Source: Ridgeia piscesae (Eukaryota > Annelida > Polychaeta > Sabellida > Siboglinidae). Taken from it: a stretch of DNA of 64,000 bases. Positions 52,279 through 62,726 of the stretch are shown one piece after another. The notes beneath the pieces are model-generated. The model was not told where the DNA came from, did no database searches, and saw only the letters and a list, made by a program, of their open reading frames with translations. Both the position numbers and the translations under genes were made by a program. Where the stretch lies: NCBI GenBank assembly GCA_025642075.2, contig JAODUO010001596.1, positions 1 to 64,000 on the forward strand. Direction: 5' to 3'. Numbering within the stretch: the stretch's first letter is position 1; each line of letters starts with the position of its first letter.

Positions 52279-55136
52279 GGGGGATACACAGAGAAGCCAA
52301 ATACTAGAGGCATAGATAAAGATAGCAAAAAGACATCAGCAAAGAACAGCCTGGAAAGCCCTACGGAATTTGGTTATAAATGTGTTTGTTTAAATGCAAG
52401 GAGCATAGTAAACAAAAGAAATGAACTAAACATTATGGTAGAAGATATTGACCCTCACATAATAGGTATAACTGAATCTTGGGCCACACCTGATATATCA
52501 GATGCTGAATTAGGAATGACAGGGTATGTAATGTTTAGGAAAGATAGATTAGGAAGAAGGGGAGGCGGAGTTATTTTATATATTAAAGAATCCATCCAAG
52601 CTTATGAAATAAAATTAGAAAAAGAAGCAGAATGTGAAGAAGCTGTCTGGTGTAACATAGTTACAGGAAACTCAACATTAACTGTTGGGTTAGTGTATCG
52701 GAGTCCAAACATAAGCATGGAAGAGAATGAAAAAATACATAACGCTATCAAAGAAGTGAGTAAACGGGACTGTATTATTATGGGGGATTTTAACCATGGG
52801 CATATACAGTGGACATCTCTACAGAGTACCGGGAGAGAGGATCAAGAGTTTTTAAATTTAGTACAAGATAGTTTCCTTTCTCAACATGTGTTAGAAGCAA
52901 CCAGGGGCGAGAACGTGTTAGACATAGTATTGAGCTCACAGAAAGAATTTGTTGATAATGTCAAGATATGTGAGCCACTGGGGTGTAGTGATCACAACCA
53001 GATACATTTTATCATCAAAGTAAAGGGAGAACAGAATAGAAAAATAAGGTACAGGAAAATTTTTCACAAAGGAAGATATAAGGACATGAGGGAATATTTA
53101 GCAAAGATAGATTGGAATAACACTGAAGAATAAGACAGCAGCAGAATGCTGGAATATTTTAAAGAGTGAAATTGACTGCGTCGTTGACAAATTTGTCCCC
53201 TTGAAAAAACAGGGGAAACGGTCAAAGAAGAAACACTTATCGAAGGAAGCCATTAGAAAAATCAAGTACAAGCAAATGATGTGGAAGACATATAGACATA
53301 CCGGAAGTGAAGAAGACTATAGCATTTATAAAGAAGCACTTAATCAAGCTACAGCTGAAATTAGAAATTCAAAGAGAAGCTACGAACAAAAAAAAATTGC
53401 TTTTAATATAAAACATGACAGCAAGAGTTTTTATGCGTATGTTCGAAGTAAACAGAAAGTTCAGGATAAGGTCGGTCCTCTAGAAGGTAGTGATGGAAAC
53501 ATAATAACAGAGGGATTCTTAATGGCAGAAAACCTAAATGAGTACTTTAGTTCGGTGTTTACCAGGGAAGATATTAGTATATTACCAGTACTTGAGACTA
53601 AGTTCGAAGGGAGAGAGTTTGACTATTTAGGACAACTAATTGTAACCCCAACAATGGTAGCTATGAAAATAAGAGATATGAAGGATAATAAATCACCTGG
53701 AGTGGATGGGATTCCTCCCAAATTACTATTGGAAATTGTAGAACAAATCAGCATACCGCTTGCAACAGTGTTCAATTTGTCATTAGAGGAGGGAATAGTT
53801 CCGTTAGAATGGAAAGAAGCAAACATTATACCATTATTTAAAAAGGTTCGAGAAACAAGTCAGAGAACTATAGACCAGTGAGTTTAACATCGGTGATTTG
53901 CAAACTATTAGAAAGACTCATTAAAGATCACCTGGTTGATTTTCTTGTTAAAAATAAATTGATAAACCCATCTCAACATGGGTTTTTTAAAGCGAAGTCA
54001 TGCTTAACAAATATGTTATGTTTTTTGGAAGATGTCACAAAGTGGCTAGATGAGGGATCACCAGTAGATATAATCTACTTAGATTTTAAAAAAGCCTGTG
54101 ACAAAGTGCCACACCAAAGACTACTACTTAAACTAAAGGCCCATGGCATAGGAAATGGAATGATCAACTGGATAGAAAATGGCTTATTGGTAGAAGACAA
54201 AGAGTAGTAGTTGATGGGGAGGTTTCAAACTGGAAAGCGGTTTTGAGTGGAGTACCGCAGGGATCAGTACTGGGACCTATTTTATTCTTAATATATATCA
54301 ATGATTTGGATGATGACATAACAAGCAAGGTGTTGAAGTTTGCGGACGACACAAAAGTGTTCAGGAAAAATTAAAAGTGATGCAGATAGACAGCATTTAC
54401 AAGATGATCTTAATAAGTTGATAGAATGGTCTGAGAAATGGCAAATGCTGTTTAATTTTGGAAAGTGTAAGTGCCTTCACACAGGACATGGGAATGAAGA
54501 TGCACAATATACAATGGGTGATACTGTACTAAATACTACCTTAAAGGAAAAGGACTTAGGGTTAACTATTAGTGGACAGAGCAGTGTGGAATTGCAGCAG
54601 CGAAGGGAAACCAAATTCTTGGATTAATTAGGCGAAATATAGTGTACAAAGAAAAAGAACTAATAATACCGCTGTATAAAACAATAGTTAGGCCTCACTT
54701 AGAATATTGTATACAAGCATGGAGGCCATATCGCAAGAAGGATATTGATATGCTAGAAAGAGTACAAAGGAGAGCAACCAAAATGATACAAAAACTCAGG
54801 AATATTAGTTATGAAATGCGTCTAAAAGAATGTGGTTTAACAACACTAGAAACCAGAAGATTGAAAGGAGATCAGATTGAGGTGTTTAAAATATTGAATG
54901 GATATGAAAATATTGACAGAAATATTTTTTTCACAGTCAAGGAAGAGAGAAGGACTAGAGGACATGGAGTTACATTAGCAAAGAAGCAGTGTAGACTAGA
55001 TATTAGAAAATTTTCATTTTCACAAAGAAATGTAAACGAATGGAACAGATTATCAGCTGATTGTGTATGTGCTAGTAGTGTTAATATATTTAAAAATAAA
55101 ATCGACATATACCTAAGAAGGGCGGGGTATACTTAA
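52279..55136 (+). pseudogene. CR1 ORF2: endonuclease-reverse transcriptase, frameshifted
   Basis: Endonuclease (52,379-53,030): CLNARSIVNKRNEL, IIGITESW (catalytic Glu), RRGGGVILYI, VGLVYRSPN, IIMGDFNHGHIQW (catalytic Asp/Asn), CSDHNQIHF (catalytic Asp-His). Linker with FVPLKKQGKRSKK. RT: NKSPGVDGIPPKLL, VPLEWKEANIIPLFKK, YRPVSLTSVICKLLERL, GFFKAKSCLTNML, IIYLDFKKACDKVPH (first catalytic Asp; the usual AFD reads ACD), SGVPQGSVLGPILFLIYIND, LKFADDTKVF (FADD intact), then thumb and C-terminus to RRAGYT at 55,136. Frameshifts at about 53,118, 53,845, 54,175, 54,365 and a 13-nt loss near 54,572. Between them every segment is free of stops, so decay is recent or partly due to sequencing error. Confidence 0.92.
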
Positions 55137-55183
55137 ATAGATAGGTTGGACTCTCGATAAGCCAAATGGCTTCCTTGTCCACC

Positions 55184-55234
55184 TGCCATCTAGAGTTGAA
55201 TCTCTAGGTGGCAATCTTGTTAAATCTTGTTAAA
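55184..55234 (+). other. CR1 copy C 3' hairpin and tail
   Basis: Stem and loop identical to copy B, followed by ATCTTGTTAAATCTTGTTAA. About 25 bases upstream lies a second palindrome AAGCCAAATGGCTT (55,159-55,172), also shared by all three copies (AAGCCGAATGGCTT in A). Confidence 0.88.
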
Positions 55235-55439
55235 CTGGGTCATATTTCAAACAATATTGAGGCTCATTAGCATTGACCTATTATAAAAAGTTTGCAGGCA
55301 TACCAAATTCCTACAATGTAGGAGGCACATCCACAGGGCCCCAGGCCCCTTGGATTCACAAATGACATACATCTGTACAATTTTTATAAAAGGTTTGTTG
55401 AGAGAGTAAATTAATGTATATTACAACACTCATTTACCT

Positions 55440-55715
55440 GAGGTGATGAGCTTTTCCGCATGCCCTATGGTGGTGATACCTCAATTTCTGAAAATGTGAA
55501 TCAATTCAAAGTAGCATTCAAGACGCATCTGTTTACAGATTATTATTTTGACACTCTGTGATCACAGTTAATCAGTCAACTATTCCTACATTTATTTTAA
55601 TTTATTTATTATTTTAATTAGTATATATATTTTTAATACAGTGTGTAGTTTTGTGCCAATTTAAGTCGCTATTTTAAAGTATTGTATTTGTTTTATTAGC
55701 ATATCTACATTTTAT
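55440..55715 (+). pseudogene. LINE C-terminal end, interrupted by RTE
   Basis: Encodes SISENVNQFKVAFKTHLFTD YYFDTL and a stop at about 55,560. This is the standard last stretch of CR1/L2-like LINE proteins (SV..FK..LKTHLF...Y). An AT-rich 3' UTR follows and is cut at about 55,716 by the RTE tail. The UTR appears to resume at about 58,860, on the far side of the RTE. Confidence 0.7.
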
Positions 55716-55716
55716 C

Positions 55717-58700
55717 AAGGTACTTACTTACTTACTTACTTATGCCTGTTTGCTGCTGGGAGCATAGGCCATCGACCAAGGAACGCCACCGTTTTCTGTC
55801 CGTGGCCATCTTCTCCATTTCTCTCCTGGTGTATCCCATCTCCTTCGTTTCTTTTTCTGTGTCTCTTTGCCAGGTGTTTCGTGGCCTACCTCTTCGTCTC
55901 TTCACTGGGGGGTTCCATGTGATGGCTTGACGGGTGATGGTGTTTGGTGGTTTCCTGAGTGTATGTCCTATCTACCTCCATTTTCTCTTCTTTATTTCAT
56001 TTTCTATGGGTAGTTGCTTGGTCATTTTCCAGAGTGTAGTGTTGGATATCTTGTCTGTCCACTTCATGTGTAGGATTCTACGCAGGCATTTGTTGATGAA
56101 GGTCTGTATTCTTTTTAGTGTCTTCTGTGTACTTCGCCATGTCTCCGATCCATAGAGTAAAACTGCCTTGACATTTGAATTGAATATTCTCAGTTTGGTA
56201 TTAGTTTTTATTTGTTTTGCTCTCCAAATTGTTCTCAACATGATGAATGCAACTCTTGCTTTCTGTATCCTTGCTTTGACGTCTTCTGCTGTGCCTCCAT
56301 GTTTGTTGATTGTACTGCCCAGGTATGTGAATGAGTCTGTCTCTTCCAGTGTCTCTCCGTTCATTGTAATGGGGTTGTTGTTCTTTGTGATGGCTTTCAT
56401 AATCCTTGTCTTGCTTCTGTTGATGTTGAGTCCTAGCTGTGTTGACACTGTGTTTAGTAGCCCTGTTTTTTCCTGCATTTGTTGATGGCTGTGTGAGAGG
56501 AGAGCGAGGTCATCCGCAAAGTCCAGGTCCTCCAACTGGCTCCAAGGTGTCCACTGGATCCCATTTCTTCTATATTGTGTAGTCTTTTTCATGATCCAGT
56601 CTATGGCGAGCAGGAATAAGAATGGTGACAGAAGACATCCTTGTCTCACTCCTGTCTTCACCATGAAGGAGTCTGTAAGTTGTCCTGCATGAATGACCCT
56701 GCATGCCATATCTTCGTAACTATTTCTTATCAGAGATATAAGTTTATTCGGTATCCCGTAGTGCTGTAGAAGCTTCCACAGTGTATCTCTGTCGAGGCTA
56801 TCAAATGCCTTCTCGTAGTCTACAAAGTTTATGTACAGGGATGAGTCCCATTCCATGGATTGTTCAACAATGATTCGCAGTGTTGCTATTTGGTCGGTGC
56901 ATGATCTGTCTTTGCGGAAGCCAGCTTGGTGGTCTCTGAGCTTGGCATCCACCCCTGTCTTCAGTCTGTCCAAGATGACTCTGTTGAGGACCTTTCCGGG
57001 TACTGATAGGAGCATTATCCCTCTGTAGTTATTACAATCTTGCATATCTCCTCTCTTTGGGAGCTTCACGAGGTACCCTTCTTTCCATTCAGTTGGTATT
57101 TCTTCTTGCTCCCATATCTTCCCCAATAGATCATGCAGTATCTCTGTGGAGGTCTCTATGTCAGCCTTGATTGCCTCGGCAGGAATTTTGTCTGGGCCTG
57201 AAGCTTTCCCTCTCTTCATGTGATGGATGGCTTTCTCAATCTCTGCCTTACTTGGTCTTTCGCAGTTTATCTGGAGTACTTCTTCAGCTAGTGTGATGTC
57301 TGGAGGGTTCTGGGATGGTGGCCGGTTTAGCAGTTCTTCAAAATGTTCCCTCCATCTCTTCAACTGGCCATTCTTATCTTTGATAGGTCTGTCTGTACGC
57401 TTGTGCTTTCCTGCTAATTTTCTTGTTATTTCATACAGTTGTTTCATGTTTCCTTGGGCTGATGCATCCTCTGCTTCCTTGGCTAGGCCTTCAATGAAGT
57501 TTGCCTTGTCAGTTTTTACGCTGTTCTTGACTGCTCTGTTTGCCTCTGTGTACTCTTCCTGTGCTGTTGCTTTTGCTGCTCTCGTTCGGCTGTTGTTAAT
57601 TGCACCTTTCTTTTCCTTCCTCACTTGCACTTTGTTGAGAGTGTCTGCAGAAATCCAGTCTTTTTGTTGGTATTTCTTCTTTCCCAGAACTTCGCTGCAT
57701 GTGCTGGTCCACATCTCCTTGATCTGTTGCCATTGTGTGTCTATGTCCATGTTTCCTTCGTCAAGAAGATCTTGTAGGGCTTCATATTTGTTTCTGACTG
57801 TAAGTCGGAAGGTCTCTGTTGTCAGCCTGTCCTTTAGGAAGTCCACATTGTACTGCGTTCTGGTGGTCCTCTTGACTTCTCTCTTCTTTAGCTTCATCTT
57901 CATTCCGGCCAGCACTAGATGGTGGTCTGAGGCTGCATCTGCCCCTCTCTGCACTCTCACAACCTGCATTGATCTTCTGAACTTCCGCCCTATGCATATA
58001 TGGTCTATTTGATTTTCTGTTCTGTGGTCTGGTGATACCCAGGTTGCCTTATGAATCCTGCGATGCGGGAATACGCTGCCTCCGATGATCATGTTGTTAA
58101 ATGCACAAAAGTCAGGCAACATCTCGCCATTTTCATTCATTTTGCCAAGTCCCTGTCTGCCCATGACTTCTTTGTACCCGCTGTTGTCTGATCCAATTTT
58201 GGCGTTGAAATCTCCCATGAATACTGTCATGTCATTCTCCTTCAGTTTGTCACACAATGTTTGCAGTTTGTTGTAAAAGTCCTCCTTTGTTTCCTCATCC
58301 TTGTCGTTTGTGGGTGCGTAGCACTGGATGATGTTGAGCTTGATGTTTTCTTTCTTTGTTTTGAACGAGGCATAGATGATCCTTGGTCCCGCCGCTTCCC
58401 AGCTAATGAGAGCATTCTGTGCCTCATGTGACAACATGAAGGCCACGCCTTCTGTGTGATGTGCGTCTTCCTCTTCATGCCCCGAGTACAGTATCATTTC
58501 TCCCGTATTCAGTCTGACTTGCCCCGACTGTGTCCACCTCGTTTCACATAGCCCTAATACTGTGATGTTGTAGGCCCGTCGTTCCCTTGCTATTTGGGCT
58601 GCTTTGTTTGCTTCGAACATGGTTCTCACGTTCCATGTTCCGATTTTTGATATTTTCTTGGAAGACAAGAAGGGTATCGGCGATGTAGCTTCCTTACGGC

Positions 58701-58860
58701 TTTCACTGCATGGCGTCATACTCTCCACAGGAGGCCCTCCCTCTCCCAAGTTCAGTAGAGTTCCTTTGGTCGATGTTTTCGTAACAATCTGTTTTTACGG
58801 GAAAGGGTTGTTAGCCCTTTGCCCAACCCTCCTCTTTTCTCAGCCGGGCTTGGGACCGTC
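55717..58860 (-). mobile_element. RTE-clade LINE, nearly intact
   Basis: Read leftwards: a short 5' region ending near 58,860 (AACCCTTTCCCG), one long frame, the C-terminal tail, and an AAGT tandem tail (AAGTAAGTAAGTAAGT, 55,723-55,742). RTE elements commonly end in short tandem repeats and have one ORF with endonuclease and RT, as here. It lies inside the 3' UTR of a plus-strand LINE. Confidence 0.9.
55735..58749 (-). pseudogene. RTE endonuclease-reverse transcriptase, one premature stop
   Basis: A 925-codon frame runs from a TTG at 58,749 to a TAG at about 55,972. Endonuclease (residues about 34-280): IGTWNVRTM (N40), GLCETRW (E69), FMGDFNAKIG (D180, N182), NQIDHICIG, ASDHHLVLAG (D275, H276). 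RT (about 510-780): KRGKASGPDKIPAEAIK, CNNYRGIMLLSVPGKVL, HQAGFRKDRSCTDQI, NFVDYEKAFDSLDR (D644), VRQGCLLSPFLFLLAIDW, LDFADDLALL (D746, D747). All catalytic residues are present. The TAG stands where the frame wants TGG (KRKWR-stop-IGHTLRK); past it the frame continues with RRRGRPRNTWQRD and RWRSLVDGLCS to about 55,735. No ATG lies upstream in frame before a TAA, so the start is unclear. Confidence 0.92.
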
Positions 58861-58911
58861 CATGGCAGAGTTTTTCATAATACTATTGTATTACTTTTTA
58901 GTATTATTGTG

Positions 58912-58949
<38 letters not shown>

Positions 58950-58975
58950 ATAAATATAAAATATTAATACATATA

Positions 58976-59043
<68 letters not shown>

Positions 59044-59155
59044 TTATGTTATTAATATGTATTTTTATTATCATTATTTTAGGATTAATCATTGTAAAGC
59101 CCCCAGAACAATTATTTGGATGGGGCGCTATATAAGAAATAAACTATTATTATTA
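58861..59155 (+). mobile_element. 3' end of the LINE interrupted by the RTE
   Basis: AT-rich UTR containing two (AT)n runs, ending GGGGCGCTATATAAGAAATAA and an ATT-repeat tail (59,128-59,158). The wording GGCGCT-TATAA followed by an ATT/TTC-rich tail also ends the LINE at 24,395, so both belong to related families. Together with 55,440-55,715 it brackets the RTE. Confidence 0.65.
58918..59045. repeat. (AT)n microsatellites
   Basis: Two TA runs (58,918-58,946 and 58,978-59,043) separated by ACAATATAAATATAAAATA. Confidence 0.97.
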
Positions 59156-59158
59156 TTA

Positions 59159-60731
59159 CTTGAAAAAATTGCAATGTAATGAACGATCACCTTCCACGCT
59201 TCCAAATGCAAGCAATATCTTGTTATTTTATTACATTAATGTTAATAATAAATTAAAATAATATGTATATACCAATTTTTATGTATTAAATTATCATCAT
59301 TGCTTAATGTATTAAATTATTATTATAACTATAATATTATAATATTGTCATTATGAATAAGTATAACGAAGGCCTAAGTACAACTGTTACGGATCACTTA
59401 TAATGCATTTACATTATATACCTATAGCTACTATTAGGCTAATTAAGACTAGTTAATCTTAGGCTTAGAATATTAACCTGATACATACCATATGTGACAT
59501 AAACATTACATAGTTACAGTATTATAATCAATCACTGACATGTCGTAGTCATCTATGTATAGGCCATAGTCTATGCCTGGCGTAGCCGTAGTCATACTCG
59601 TAGCATAGCCATACCTTGGTATTTTGTCGAACCTTGGGAGCTAAGGTTGAAGGTAAACAATAACATAAATTTAATTAAAAAAAAGGAATATCAATGACGT
59701 ATACTCATATGCCTAAATATATATATATATGTGATTATAGCTGAGCAACTCGTAATTACTAACCTATCTGGAAGAACATCTGTGCGAACGCTGCATGTTG
59801 ACTGTAGTCAGTGCCAGTTCGCCGGCCCACGGCCACGGGCACGGTGTCCGTAGCTTGCAAAACCAGGGCACTGTGACTGTCACTGTTCCGAAGTCATGCT
59901 TAGTTCCATATTCTTTCCCAATCATGCGTCGATGCTGTCTTTGTCTGCTTAATTTGCCGTGTTGGTGGCATATAAAAATCATGTTTGTGCCTAAACTCGC
60001 TTTTCCTAAACGTAAACAACTCGACAGGATGAAGGTCAATCTCGCCACCCAAGTCTCGTTCGCGTGAAGACTTTCTACCCTAGGCATGTTCAGCGGCCAA
60101 TAATTTTGGCTGTGTGTGAGATATCTCCATAATTTTTACACCGTTGGAAAAATTAATACATCTTCTTTCCAATGGTGGGGTATTAAATACTTCCGCTGTT
60201 TGTGAAATTACTAAAAGTCGCTAGGAGCAAACGATTTTTACGCGAATGAGTGAAGGGATCGAGCAGCTTTAAGTACATTTTGCGTGTCGCTTTTGAAACC
60301 CAACTGGCGACCTGGTTTGCATCCACAGTCTTTGACCTTGTTATATCGCTCACGGCCGCAAGCAGCCTAGGAGGCAAACTGTCTCAAGTGGAGTCTATTT
60401 TGGGGATTCTAACTTTCGCTAAAACACAATATTTTCGTAATATATTCACATGTTGTCATATATGCTTGGGTTGACGTTGAATGATGGAACTATAAAACTG
60501 ACGTAACACACTTAGGCTAGGCAAAACTAAGATTAAAACCGGTCTACTGGTCTGACAGGAAATTCCGATTTGGGTGTAAGTTCTGCTTCCGTTTTGTAGA
60601 CCTACTTTCGGCCAGCTTAAATACTGTGTCTGCTGAAACTATGCGAACCCAGTTACATTAAGTTACGTTACGTTAATGGTGCGCTCATCTGGAATGAGGC
60701 ACCATAATAACTAATCCGACAGAGGGCGCGT
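59159..60731. other. Non-coding stretch, nothing firmly recognised
   Basis: AT-rich to 59,760. At 59,764-60,087 and 60,183-60,377 open frames occur on both strands without known motifs. A small hairpin CCGTTGGAAA...TTTCCAATGG lies at 60,143-60,175. Confidence 0.4.
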
Positions 60732-62611
60732 GTTATTGTTCTGCTTGGACTGGAGATGCTCTATAAAGTGTAATAAATACGCACATGGATATGATGTGAT
60801 ATTGGATTGTATTAAAACGGAAAGGATGGGTTAGCAATGTTTAGTTAAAGTCAGTGCAGCCTCCAGGCTAGGACGGTGGTACGTTCGTTCTCTGCCTATG
60901 ATCTTATCTTCCATTGTTGTTTTCGCACTTTACCATTCCAACCATGACGCAATGTAAGGTAGATGTAGCGGCTCTTTGATATGATGCAGTTAAACTGCCG
61001 ATTATTGTACGTACCGTCATGGTCGTGGAGTGAGGAGGCTGTGTGTTTTGCTGGGTGCTGCCATGCCCATTTTCGTGCCTCATATTACTTTCAGGGTCAT
61101 TATGATTAAATACATCTCTTATTATATTATATTATATATCGTACATTGTTGGGAAAGGACGTCTACAAATTCGCAGAAAATTTATTTGTAACAAACTAAA
61201 ATGAACAAAGCAACCACATATTCTATATTTGCAAGTTATGTTGAGTCTACAATAAATTTATTTATTTGAAGTGAACTGAATTTTATTATGGAGATATATT
61301 AATGGCTTTCAAAATACGTAAATGAATAATCATTATAGACAAAAAGAGAAGTTATTTCTCTTTTATTTTCATTTTTATCCAGGTTTACCTATAAAATACC
61401 ACATTAATGTGAACTACTTGAAATTTGATGTTAGAAAAGATGTAAACATTGCAAAGTTCCTGGTCAAGCAGACGCTTTGCAGATGTCTGATATGTTTAAA
61501 ATTAATGTCAGTGAGTGGACTATATCAAAGCTGAGAAGGACAAGTCTTTGTACAATGGCTTATAGTGAAGTTCCAGCTTTACTAGTGTTACCTTTTCCTG
61601 AGGTAGCTGCTGAGTAGAGCACAACTACATCATCCCATTAATAAACTGTCGGTGTAAACCTTATAATGATATAATGACTCTCCACCATTTTAAAGCTACA
61701 AACGAAATATCCTTTAAATGGACATTGGTTGCAGGGGGGCCTTTGACTCAACCGAAACTCCAACTTTACGTGCCTTGAGGCTCTTCTTAGACTTAGACGT
61801 CCATCTACCCCCTCCCCATTGCAAAAAATAACATTTGGCTAAACTTCCAGCCCTCCGCCTAAATTATTGGCATACGTGTAAAATAAAATTACGCAGGCTA
61901 TTCGATAATATTCCTGTGGTAAGTGGTGTGAAAAGCTGCGTGAAATTTCGTTCGACGAATGGAAATTTAACGGTTGTTTGCAACACCAGCACGGTTTAAG
62001 GCGCACTGAAATTCTGTGCACTGCGTTTGCGTTTCTCAAATAGCTGGTTGCTTTGTTCATTTTAGTTTGTTATAAATAATTTTCCTGCGAATTTGAAGAC
62101 GTCCTTTTCCCAAAAGTGTCCGATATGTATAATAAGATATGTATTTAATCATAATGACGCTGAAACTAATATGAGGCACGAAAATGGACATGACAGCATC
62201 CAGTAAAACACACAGCCTCCTCATTCCATGACCATGACAGAACGTACAATAATCGGCAATTTGACGGCATTATATCAAAGCGCTGCTACATCTACCTTAC
62301 ATTGCGACATGGTTGGAATTGTAAAGAGTGAAAACAACAATGGAAAATAAGATCATAGACAGTTTTAGATTCTCGATTTATATCACGTTCTCGGTCGGAG
62401 AACGAACGTACCACCGTCCTAACGTGGAGGCTGCACTGACTTTAACTAAGCATTGCTAATTCTTCCTTTCCGTTTTAATTTAACTTCCCTAAACTTCCTA
62501 GGAATATTTCTCAGCATGAAGCCCAACCGTCCAATATTCCATCATATCCATGTGCGCACTTATTACACATAACAGAGCATCTCCAGTCCAAGCAGAACAA
62601 CAAAGCATAAC
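60732..62611. repeat. Large inverted repeat, about 0.5-kb arms
   Basis: The left arm 60,732-61,216 matches the reverse complement of 62,045-62,611 along its whole length: GTTCTGCTTGGACTGGAGAT, AGTCAGTGCAGCCTCCA, GACGGTGGTACGTTCGTTCT, TGCCGATTATTGTACGT, GAGGAGGCTGTGTGTTTT, CATTTTCGTGCCTCATATTA and AAAATGAACAAAGCAACCA. Mismatches are scattered (I judge well over 80% identity), and the right arm has two extra insertions of about 40 bp each. The spacer is 828 bp (61,217-62,044) and holds no recognised gene. The left outer end has no clear TIR or TSD. Confidence 0.88.
61217..62044. other. Spacer of the large inverted repeat
   Basis: It holds a 70-codon plus-strand frame (61,322-61,534) with a TTTTTATCCAG acceptor-like site at 61,373-61,383. 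No family recognised, no transposase motif. Confidence 0.3.
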
Positions 62612-62726
62612 ATTTTTATCACGTCATGTGGTGATCACGTGCCCATACCGAAAATGGCGCCCAGGTTTTCAATGGGGTTGATACGCAACTAGACCCTAGT
62701 TGCGTACCAGCGCCTCTAGCGACTGA

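Larger units (their letters stand above)
51181..55234 (+). mobile_element. CR1 LINE copy C, nearly full length
   Basis: It contains ORF1, ORF2 (endonuclease and reverse transcriptase) and a 3' UTR ending in hairpin and tail, in the standard CR1 order. All domain blocks are present but about seven small indels interrupt the frames. The left boundary is a minimum: it may start up to a few hundred bases earlier. Confidence 0.92.

Noticed and set aside
47426..55234. CR1 proteins as functional host genes
   Set aside because: The copies are dispersed, truncated, share one 3' UTR and tail, and carry frameshifts, as expected for retrotransposons.
57227..58012. 261-codon plus-strand frame opposite the RTE ORF
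   Set aside because: Shadow of the RTE coding strand; no motifs, and the minus-strand frame explains the open reading.
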